Assembly: GCF_016808335.1 (NCBI RefSeq)
Contig: NC_053142.1
Span: 2,741,802-2,805,801, forward strand
Source of the DNA: Panicum virgatum
Taxonomy: Eukaryota > Streptophyta > Magnoliopsida > Poales > Poaceae
Reading direction: 5' to 3'
DNA: 64,000 nucleotides
Under the pieces are notes generated by a model. That model was not told the DNA's origin, did not search any database, and saw only the letters and a list, made by a program, of their open reading frames with translations. Every line of letters begins with the position of its first letter. The stretch's first letter is position 1. Both the position numbers and the translations under genes were made by a program. Of this stretch, positions 53,152 to 61,288 are shown piece after piece.

Positions 53152-54653
53152 AGACAAACCACGATAAAGAACCATCGATCCGTAGTGCAACGAAAGACGA
53201 CCCGGAAAAGAAAGGAAGAACCATGGGTACCGCCAAATCGCTAAGGGAATTCGAGCAAATGGATTGGATACCAATTGATTTCGGAAGATTGTTCGACAAA
53301 GCAAGACCGCATCCAAATCAGCGAGGAATGGCAAAGGTGATAGCGGAAGACTTCCCGCCGGATAATCACACAGGATATACATTTGGCAAGGAATCGGCCG
53401 GTGATATTATTCGGAAACTTTTTGAAGAAAAAGAGGAAGAGATTAACTTAGACGAAGTGCTGGAGATCAAAAGGACCCTAGGAGTGAACTCGGAATCGTC
53501 ACCCTACGCATACATAGCCCAAGTATATGCGATTGGAAACGATCAAGGCGAAGGTAACCCATCACCCACACCTCGTGTTGATTGCATAATAGAAGGAATA
53601 AAATGTTGCAATGTTTTATGTGACGTTGGCGCCCATGTTAGTGTGCTGAGTTCCAAGGTTTATGTTGAGCTTTTTAACGAAACATCAAACCTAGATGCCA
53701 CAATCATTAAATTGATCATGGGAGATGGTAGATTAATCAAACCACTAGGAGTGCTTAGAAATCTAAATGTTGCCATAGCGGGTAAAAAAATTTCTACTGA
53801 CTTTTTTGTGATTAATGCTAGTGATGATGAGCATGAAGGCATAATCCTTGGAAAACTCTTTCTCAAATTAGTAAATGTTGTTCTAGATGTTGGAAAAGGG
53901 ATTGTCACTTTTGATCTAGATGGAGAGAAGCGCACATTTGAATTTCATTCAAAACCGTCTTTTGCTTCACCTCTACCTCTTGATAACGAAGAGGTAGAGA
54001 GCATTCGTTCCATTGATTCTTTCAGGGATCCCCTCCAATGCGCTTTGGAGAATGAAGATGCTCAAGATGATCAAGACGGAGAACTAGTGGAAACAATGGA
54101 AGAGTTGAAGCCGCAACATGGGAATTTGGAGGAAGAAAAATTTGAAGACATTGGAGAGTTAGATCAAGAAGAGGATGGTGCGGCCGATGTTGAGATGAAG
54201 CCACTCCCCAAGGGATTGAAATATGAATTTTTGGGAGATGGCAAGACTTTTCCGGTGATTATTAGCGACGAATTGAGCCCGGAAGAGACGGAGAAGTTGC
54301 TGAATTTATTGAAGAAGCACAAAAAGGTGATCGGCTACTCGATTAACGACTTGAAAGGTATTAGCCCCGCTTTTTGCACACATCGTATACAACTCGAGGA
54401 GCAATACAAGCCAGTCGTAGAACATCAAAGAAGGTTGAGCCATGCTATGCGTGATGTGGTGAAGAAGGAGGTTATCAAATTGTTGAATACCGGAATAATA
54501 TACCCCGTGCCACATAGTGAATGGGTAAGCCCCGTGCATTGCGTTCTGAAGAAAGGAGGACTCACGGTTGTGAAAAATGAGAAGGAGCAATTGATACCGC
54601 AAAGAACCATCACAGGATGGAGGATGTGCATCGATTATAGAAAATTGAATTAG
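53073..54653 (+). CDS. protease and reverse transcriptase entry, element H
   Basis: A 526-codon open frame, entered by frameshift from gag. It contains EFEQMDWIPIDFGRLF and HTGYTFGKESAGDIIRKLF (gag-pol linker), the protease with CDVGAHVSVLSSKVY (catalytic Asp in D-V-G-A) and GIILGKLFLKLVNV, then an acidic spacer and the RT start: FCTHRIQLEEQYKPVVEHQR, LLNTGIIYPVPHSEWVSPVH and GWRMCIDYRKLN. A TAG at 54651-54653 interrupts at the position of a Lys/Asp codon ([11 protein letters not shown]). The N-terminal start at 53073 is an alternative codon inside the frame, not a real initiator. Confidence 0.88.
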   Translation: MRVLAGIFRKEASEVREEQPKHGKVIETNHDKEPSIRSATKDDPEKKGRTMGTAKSLREFEQMDWIPIDFGRLFDKARPHPNQRGMAKVIAEDFPPDNHTGYTFGKESAGDIIRKLFEEKEEEINLDEVLEIKRTLGVNSESSPYAYIAQVYAIGNDQGEGNPSPTPRVDCIIEGIKCCNVLCDVGAHVSVLSSKVYVELFNETSNLDATIIKLIMGDGRLIKPLGVLRNLNVAIAGKKISTDFFVINASDDEHEGIILGKLFLKLVNVVLDVGKGIVTFDLDGEKRTFEFHSKPSFASPLPLDNEEVESIRSIDSFRDPLQCALENEDAQDDQDGELVETMEELKPQHGNLEEEKFEDIGELDQEEDGAADVEMKPLPKGLKYEFLGDGKTFPVIISDELSPEETEKLLNLLKKHKKVIGYSINDLKGISPAFCTHRIQLEEQYKPVVEHQRRLSHAMRDVVKKEVIKLLNTGIIYPVPHSEWVSPVHCVLKKGGLTVVKNEKEQLIPQRTITGWRMCIDYRKLN

Positions 54654-56021
54654 ACAACGAGGAAGGATCATTTTCCACTACCATTCATCGACGAGATGCT
54701 AGAAAGATTGGCAAAGCATTCACACTTTTGTTACCTTGATGGATACTCGGGATTCTTCCAAATACCTATTCATCTGGATGATCAACATAAGACCACGTTT
54801 ACTTGCCCGTATGGAACTTTTGCATATCGGAGGATGCCTTTTGGGTTGTGCAATGCGACTGCTTCTTTTCAAAGGTGCATGATGGTTATATTTTCAGATT
54901 TCATAGAAGAGATTATGGAGGTATTCATGGATGATTTCTTGGTGCATGGTACTAGCTTTGATAATTGCTTGGCAAATTTGGAGAAAGTTCTTAAAAGATG
55001 TGGAGAGGTTGATCTTGTGCTTAATTGGGAGAAGTGTCATTTCATGGTGAAAGAAGGAATTGTTCTCGGTCATGTTATCTCCGAGAGAGGGATAGAGGTG
55101 GACAGAGCAAAAATAGAAACCGTGGAGAAATTGCCACCACCTACGGACATCAAATCTTTGAGGAGCTTCCTCGGTCATGCCGGATTCTATAGGAGGTTCA
55201 TAAAGGATTTTTCAAAAATCACCAAGCCATTGACACAACTTCTCCAAAAAGATGTGGAGTACATTTTCGATAGTGATTGTCTTCATGCATTTCGAACACT
55301 CAAGCAATCCCTCATAAGTGCTCCTATCATGCAACCTCCGAATTGGAATCTACCTTTTGAAATCATGTGTGATGCAAGCGACTACGCCGTAGGAGCCATT
55401 CTTGGACAAAGGAAAGAGGGGAAGGTAAATGCTATCTACTACACAAGCAAGACTCTCAATGAAGCCCAATTTAATTATGCAACAACGGAGAAAGAATTGC
55501 TTGCCGTGGTATTCGCCTTCGAAAAATTCAGATCATACATAGTAAATTCAAAGGTGATAGTTTATACCGACCATGCGGCAATCAAGTATCTCTTGTCCAA
55601 GAAAGATGCTAAACCATGCTTGATTCAATGGATCCTATTGCTACAAGAATTCGATGTGGAGATAAGGGACAAGAAAGGAGCAGAAAATGTTGTGGCCGAC
55701 CACCTATCAAGGATGAACCATGGAGATGATGGAAAAGAACCGATCGAGGATCAAATGAGAGATAATCACCTATATAGAATTCTCGACAAAGATAGTTGGA
55801 TGAATGAAATAATACGGGCAATAAAAGGGATGCCTTTGGATCACTTGGACAAGAATGCACGGAGAAGAGTGATTGCGGAAAGAAGAAAATACTATTGGGA
55901 TCCACCATACTTATATAGATATGGAGAAGATGGAGTCCTAAGAAGATGCATACCGAGGGAGGAACGTGAAGAAGTTCTAAGAAAGTGTCACTCGTCGGGA
56001 TGGACATTATGGGCACTTTAG
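54654..56021 (+). CDS. reverse transcriptase and RNase H, element H
   Basis: In frame with the preceding part. [54 protein letters not shown] and the catalytic [10 protein letters not shown]; then thumb and connection ([19 protein letters not shown]). RNase H shows [35 protein letters not shown] and [13 protein letters not shown], with D, E and D in place. The tail ADHLSRM leads to the integrase region, including [21 protein letters not shown]. Conserved reading ends at CHSSG (about 55998), where a small deletion shifts the frame and gives a stop at 56019-56021. Confidence 0.9.
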   Translation, partial: TTRKDHFPLPFIDEMLERLAKHSHFCYLDGYSGFFQIPIHLDDQHKTTFTCPYGTFAYRRMPFGLCNATASFQRCMMVIFSDFIEEIMEVFMDDFLVHGTSFDNCLANLEKVLKRCGEVDLVLNWEKCHFMVKEGIVLGHVISERGIEVDRAKIETVEKLPPPTDIKSLRSFLGHAGFYRRFIKDFSKITKPLTQLLQKDVEYIFDSDCLHAFRTLKQSLISAPIMQPPNWNLPFEIMCDASDYAVGAILGQRKEGKVNAIYYTSKTLNEAQFNYATTEKELLAVVFAFEKFRSYIVNSKVIVYTDHAAIKYLLSKKDAKPCLIQWILLLQEFDVEIRDKKGAENVVADHLSRMNHGDDGKEPIEDQMRDNHLYRILDKDSWMNEIIRAIKGMPLDHLDKNARRRVIAERRKYYWDPPYLYRYGEDGVLRRCIPREEREEVLRKCHSSGWTLWAL

Positions 56022-57093
56022 AACTCAAGCTAAGGTATGGGCTAGTGGACTCTATTGGCCCGAGATGCATGAAGATGCGAAAAGATTTGTTTCAACTTGT
56101 CCGGAATGCCAAAGGACGGGGAATATCTCGCAAAGGAATGCCATGCCGTTGAACTACAACTTGCAAATAGATCTATTTGATGTCTGGGGAATCAATTTCA
56201 TGGGACCATTTGTGAACTCACATGGATTTGAGCATATTTTAGTGATGGTGGACTATGTTTCAAAGTGGGTTGAAGCTATGCCATGTCGGAAGGCATCAAC
56301 GGAGGAGTCCACACACATGATTAAATCGGTAATTTTCCCTCGATATGGCGTCCCGAGAATCTTGATAAGCGATGGAGGAATACACTTCACGGGCAAAGAC
56401 TTTGGTAAATGCTTGAAGAAATTGGGAATTGAACATAGAGTGTCCACGGCTTATCACCCCCAAACAAACGAACAAGCGGAAACTTCGAACAAGTAATTGA
56501 AGGACATTTTAAAGAAGACCGTGGTAAAAGGAGGAAAAGATTGGTCGAAGAGACTAGATGATGCACTATGGGCATATCGTACGGCACACAAAACCCTGAT
56601 TGGTATGACTCCTTATCAATTTGTTTATGGAAAAACATGCCACTTGCTGGTTGAGCTAGAACATAAGGCGTATTGGGCAATGAAGGAAATGAACTTTGAT
56701 GCGGAAGCCGTTGGAATTAAAAGGAGAATCCAAATAAGCGAATTGGAGGAGTTAAGATTGAAAGTGTACAATAGTGCATCAATTTACAAAGAAAGGATGA
56801 AGAGGTGGTACGACAAACGATTACAAAACAAGGAATTCAAAGAAGGAGACAAGGTCCTACTCTACAGTTCAAGATTCAAACTCTTTGGCAAAGGAAAATT
56901 ACAAAGCAAATGGGATAGACCATACGTCGTACACTCGGTTTCACCCATGGGAGCGGTGACAATCATGGATGCGAAAGGCGACCAATATGTGGTGAACAGA
57001 CAGCGACTAAAGGTATTCTTGGAGCCCGACGTCATGCCTCTTCATTACATTGACATATACACCATGGATGAGGAACCGGAACGTCAAGCCTAA
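55999..57093 (+). pseudogene. integrase of element H, catalytic Asp replaced
   Basis: Frame resumes at about 55999 with [16 protein letters not shown] and SGLYWPEMHEDAKRF, then CPECQ of the HHCC domain. The first catalytic residue is changed: WGINFMGPF where the family has WGIDFMGPF (codon aat at 56191-56193). The second Asp (ILISDGGIHF) and Glu (NEQAETSNK) are present. A TAA at 56494-56496 replaces the Gln in SNKQLKD. After it the frame continues to TAA at 57091-57093 with [39 protein letters not shown] and [19 protein letters not shown]. This enzyme would be inactive. Confidence 0.9.
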
Positions 57094-57251
57094 CGACGTT
57101 AAGCAAGGTAAGTTTGTAAATATTCTCTTTTAGATTTTATTTTCATAGTTTTATTTCTATTCTGGACGAACTTTGAGTAAAACACAGGCTTCTAATTTAT
57201 AGGTGTGCACCTCGGAAAAATTTGGAGTCCAGGGGGATGAAAAACCCCCTG

Positions 57252-57430
57252 GGCCGTCCGGCCCAACACCCCTAGGCCGGCCGGCCTAAGCCTCCTCGTG
57301 TGCGAATCGGTCTCAATTTTTGGTAGGTACGAGATAAGGAAATTTCAAACCTGTGCCTTATAGATTTTGCATGCCAAAACCGAAGAGATTTTGGACTTCT
57401 CGTCCAAGTCTTTTCGGGATATAAATAGAG
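57252..57430 (+). promoter_or_regulatory. internal promoter of the third ORF in element H
   Basis: GC boxes at 57252-57263 (ggccgtccggcc) and 57275-57286 (ggccggccggcc), then a block gaatcggtctcaattttt shared with the LTR promoter region (caatcggtctcggttttc near 51352), and a strong TATA atataaatagag at 57419-57430. The ATG is 66 bp farther on. Confidence 0.65.
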
Positions 57431-57496
57431 GCGCGGGTTAGATCTATTCTCTCATACTTTTCAATCTACACCACCACCTCGTGAGAGACTTCGACA

Positions 57497-58314
57497 ATGG
57501 CCGGTCCAGCGAGCGCAAGAGCCATGATTGCAGCAATGGAGATCGAGGAGAGGGGTTGGACGCCCGACACCCCCACGCCAAAGACGCCTAGTCCCATCTC
57601 GGCAACCGGTGCGCAGCCCCTCCTTGTCGAAGCAAAGCGATGTGAGGCAAAAGCCCCTCCGAAGAAATTCAATACTCAGGCAAGGATGAGCGTCGGAGGG
57701 AAGGGCCTTCAATGGTACAACGAGAAGTTAGCTCAAGCCCAAAGGGTGGTCGTCATCATCAGCAGCGACGAAGACGAAGGCGAGAAGCGACAAGACAAAA
57801 AGCCACCCGCACCTAGCGTTCCTTGTGCCTTCTCGGAGTTAAAAGGAAAAAATACGTCGAGCACACCCCGGAGCCGAAGGACTATGCTGGAGACAGCGAT
57901 TGGGAGAGCATCATGAGCCCCAGTTCATGGGGTGCCACTGGTCGTGACTACGATGATGATTGGCCAGGGTGGCCCGAAGAGGAGAGAAGGGAAGAAGATG
58001 ACCACTCCGGAGGTGATAGCGGCAAGAAGAAGAAGGATGACGACGAGCCCGAAGATGACAGCCCCAATCGCGGCGGCCATCACTTCGGGTGTTGTGTCAA
58101 GTGCCGCAATGAAATCGTGGACCTCCATGCCACCATTGATAGGTGCCACAATCGAATCGTGGCAATGGATCGAAGGATGGACGACATCGAGAGCTTGGTT
58201 GAGAGAGACTACAACTTCCTTGTCCGCAACATAAGGAAGTTATTCGGGATGATCGGAGATCTACAAAAGCAAGGAGGAGGGCGCCCAAGATGCAATTGCC
58301 CGAGGTGCCATTGA
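57497..58314 (+). pseudogene. acidic Cys-rich third ORF of element H
   Basis: ATG at 57497; the first 110 codons (MAGPASARAMIAAMEIEERG to PPAPSVPC) lie in one frame and the rest (from about 57840 to TGA 58312-58314) in the next, so one small indel separates them. The second half is strongly acidic (SDWESI, DDDWPGWPEEERREEDD) and then has FGCCVKCRNEI, a coiled-coil stretch (RIVAMDRRMDDIESLVERDY) and a C-terminal RCNCPRCH. The two Cys clusters could bind zinc together. It is unrelated by eye to the ATHILA ORF-1 protein at 34588-36348, although it is in the same genomic position. No known function. Confidence 0.65.
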
Positions 58315-58373
58315 GAACACCGACGAGCGTCACACCTGTCTTTTATATCATTGCGACGAGACGCCGCATAATT

Positions 58374-58393
58374 TAAGCATGGGGGGGGAAGGT
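58374..58393 (+). other. polypurine tract of element H
   Basis: taagcatgggggggggaagg, like the tract before the LTR at 32763. Here it is about 90 bp from the next LTR rather than adjacent, supporting the view that the LTR at 58484 belongs to another element. Confidence 0.65.
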
Positions 58394-58483
58394 GTGACGA
58401 CTCGTAGATTCAATTTTGTTAGTCTTTGTTTACTCGAAAGTTCGTCGTGTACGTGTCTTTAATTTCACATGTCTGAGAGTGAG

Positions 58484-59903
58484 TGTTGGCGCTCCTTAAG
58501 TATCCATTTTATCCCCTGTTTAACTTTGATAATGGCATGAATTTAATATCAAAATCAATAACCATCCTAACCTCGGCCCAATTATTGGTCGTTTTCACGT
58601 TTGCACATATATTTTGGAGGTACTTCGTTTTTGCAGGTTTTTGACCAATTTTGGAGCATGAAATGGCGAGGCCCACGATCACGCGATGACATGAAGAATG
58701 ACGAAGGCTAAAGCCCGAACAATGGATCGAAGGACATGATGATTAGAGGCCCGTTCATGCACATCCACCCTCCAATGAAGCAAAAAAGACAAAGCCCACA
58801 AGATAAGATCAAGATACTTCGGGGCTAAGCAAAGCAAAGAGATATTTAAGGAAGGATTTTCCATCCTATCCTTCTCCTCGAAGAAATCTCGAAGATAATG
58901 ACGTCTAAAGGGGTGCAATCATGAAAGACATAAACTCTAGAAGATTCCAGGAGACTTGGGGAGAAAGATGAGCACGAGCCGGCAAAGGAAAGTGCCAGGC
59001 CGGCCGGCCTAGGCTCATTGGGCCGGCCGGCCCAGCCCTTTTTTAGGTCGGTTCGACCTCCCCTTTGACCGAGGGTTCCCTGAGGCTATTTAAAGACCCC
59101 TCCCCAAGGTTCACGCAGAGATCAATTCGGGAGACGACGCCATGGAGCAGAGAAGATAGAGGGACACCTCTCGGAGAGCCGAGGGTCGTGCTAGTTGTCT
59201 AGGGTTTGCCCTAGCCGACGTGGGAACCTTGCAAGGAAGACCACGTCGGAGTTCTGGAGCTAGGATCATCAAGATCAAGGTAGGGCCCCAGTTGTGATCT
59301 TGTGATATACTATCATTCATGGTGAAGTTATTTGTGATTCCGAATGTTTAGCGACCATGTTCTCTCTTTCGATTTCGTTCTTTTCTTTGGGTTCGCTTCA
59401 TCCTAGATCTATTATCGAGATAGATCGCTTAGCATGATCTTGTAGTCATGGTGGCTAGAGGTTCATGGCGGAACTACCAAAGGGGGTTCGACTTGCTTCA
59501 GGGTATCTTTGTTGAAAGGGGTGGCGTCGTGACAGGCCGTTGCCACTAAGTAGGTGGGGTATCGAGGGATCGGATTGGAGATTTTGAGTTTAAAGATGCT
59601 TTTCATTGATATTCACATCTACCTTACTTCACTTTATCTAGCTGGAACTACAACATATGCATGATCTAGGTGATCTAGATTGGTTATCTCTAACTTTCTC
59701 TTGCTACCTTTGGTGTTTGTCGCGTTTTTAGTAGATTAGATTCGTTTTCACCATCTCACACAAAGGAATCTCTATGCTAGTAGATTGTTTCTTGTCTCTT
59801 TGGTTCCGTGGATTGATAAACCTTGGGGAATACTCTAAGGGAAAAGCTACACGAAACCGTGCTCTTGCAGTATATAAATCGGGGGCGCTAAGGAGCGTCA
59901 ACA
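58484..59903 (+). repeat. 5' LTR of element F
   Basis: 1,420 bp; tgttggcgctcc to aaggagcgtcaaca. GC boxes 58998-59009 and 59021-59032; TATA ggctatttaaag at 59084-59095. Confidence 0.9.
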
Positions 59904-59911
59904 AGCTTTTC

Positions 59912-59929
59912 TGGCGCCGTTGCCGGGGA
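59912..59929 (+). other. primer-binding site, tRNA-Asp
   Basis: tggcgccgttgccgggga after the LTR. Confidence 0.9.
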
Positions 59930-60171
59930 ACCCTCGATTTAAGATCCAATCTTACTTGCATTCGTAAATATTTCTTGATTTTTCTTTTTGACCTTTTTTT
60001 TAGATCTCTTTTTTTTGAGCTAACTAAAAAAACGGATTTATTCCACGAAAATCAATCTAATCTAGAGTTTTTTTTTATTTTGCTTTATTTTTCTTTTATG
60101 TTTTAGATCTTGTATATTCATCTTTTAGATCTCGTATATATTTTTTCTTTTTCACTAACCCCTAACAGGAG

Positions 60172-61288
60172 ATGGACGGGAGCCTCTCCAACAAACCCGA
60201 AAATTTTGTGGATGATCCAGAAAAAATTTACAGGCAAAGGAGATGAGAAGCACGATCAAAGAAGCCGGAACTAGTAGATCCAAAAGTTGAAGCCGATGGT
60301 TCATCATCTTCACCTCAAGCAACTCCACCAACAAGTCCAAAGGAGGCGCCACTTCACTCAAGTTTTCAAGCTATTCAAGAAGGTGGCGGACAATGACGCA
60401 TGGGCATCATCGGGGCCCCTACAACCACTCCAAGCCGTGGGCGCCGCGAAGAGTGTATTACAAGTGGAACGCGAAGAAGTGCTAGAAGGGAAGATCGACT
60501 CGCTCATGAGAAGGTTGGAGAAGATGGAAGTGGAAAAGAGAGAAGCCCAAGCTATCGATTTGAAGGCGGCCGAAGCAAGGTCTACATGTGAAGAATGTGG
60601 AGAGTACGGCCATGTCCAAAAGAATTGCCCAGAGGAAGCCAAGATGCTCGACTACATGAAGAAGGGAGAATGGATTCCGCCGACCAACTTCCGCTATGGG
60701 CAAGGTATACCCCAATTTAATGCAAGCTCTTCCATTCAAAACTCGGTGCCTCTTCGTATACAATTGAAGGAGTTCATGGAGGAGCAAGGCAAGATCAACA
60801 AGGACACCGTCACCAAGTTCAAGGCTATGGACAAGATCTTGGAGAACATTGATGGCAAGGTGACGGAGGTCGGGAGCTCTAACCTTCAAGTACTCAACAT
60901 GATGAAGATGCTAGAAACGCAAGTAGCCCAGCTCGCCGGACGCTTATCTAGCAACGAAGGAAAATTGCCGGGGCAACCTCAAAGTCCGGAGACGGCAAAG
61001 GCAATTCAAACTCGCTCGGGAAAGGAGACCGAAGAACCCGAACATGCAGCAGGAGCAAGGAAGCCTAAGCCAAGAGTTGAAGTGGAAACCATCATCAAGG
61101 AGAAGGCACCTACTCCTATGCCAGAGATAGTCACCGAAGAGACGGAGCTTGAGCTAGATGATATAGACACCAAGATTCTACCGCCAAGGCCATGATACCG
61201 CAAAGGTAAACATGAAGATGAGAAATTCAACAAATTTGTTGACATGGTACGCAGGTTGAGCATCAATATGCCGCTCTATGACGCTCTA
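60172..61288 (+). pseudogene. gag of element F with capsid deletion
   Basis: ATG at 60172 (MDGSLSNKPENFVDDPEKIY), TGA at about 60244, then a jump near 60350 from PTSPKEAP straight to QVFKLFKKVADNDAW. Compared with the gag at 39326-40255, this removes essentially the whole capsid core (about 180 codons) and changes frame. After the junction the frame is open to TGA at 61193-61195: CCHC knuckle CEECGEYGHVQKNC, QLKEFMEEQGKINK, TQVAQLAGRLSS. That TGA replaces a CGA. The sequence then continues to MPLYDAL, where the LTR at 61289 interrupts it. Confidence 0.88.

Larger units (their letters stand above)
51030..58483 (+). mobile_element. Athila-type element H with near-complete internal region
   Basis: 5' LTR 51030-52239, tRNA-Asp primer-binding site, gag, protease, RT, RNase H, integrase, an internal promoter, a third ORF and a polypurine tract (58374-58393). 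Its own 3' LTR is missing: the LTR at 58484 belongs to another subfamily, with a different U3, and carries its own primer-binding site and gag. The gene order matches Athila. It is inactivated by at least one frameshift in gag-pol, two nonsense codons, a frameshift at the RNase H-integrase junction, and a catalytic integrase change. Confidence 0.88.
58484..61288 (+). mobile_element. Athila-type element F, 5' part
   Basis: 5' LTR (58484-59903), tRNA-Asp primer-binding site, and an internally deleted gag that stops where the Tekay-type LTR begins at 61289. The LTR and gag are the same family as the non-autonomous element at 31825-41921. It lies about 90 bp after the polypurine tract of element H, so it was inserted near the 3' end of H. 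The remainder lies outside the window or is lost. Confidence 0.8.

Noticed and set aside
51030..59903. LTRs at 51030 and 58484 as a pair flanking one element
   Set aside because: Their U3 regions differ throughout, the polypurine tract is about 90 bp from the second LTR, and that LTR has its own primer-binding site and a gag of another subfamily.
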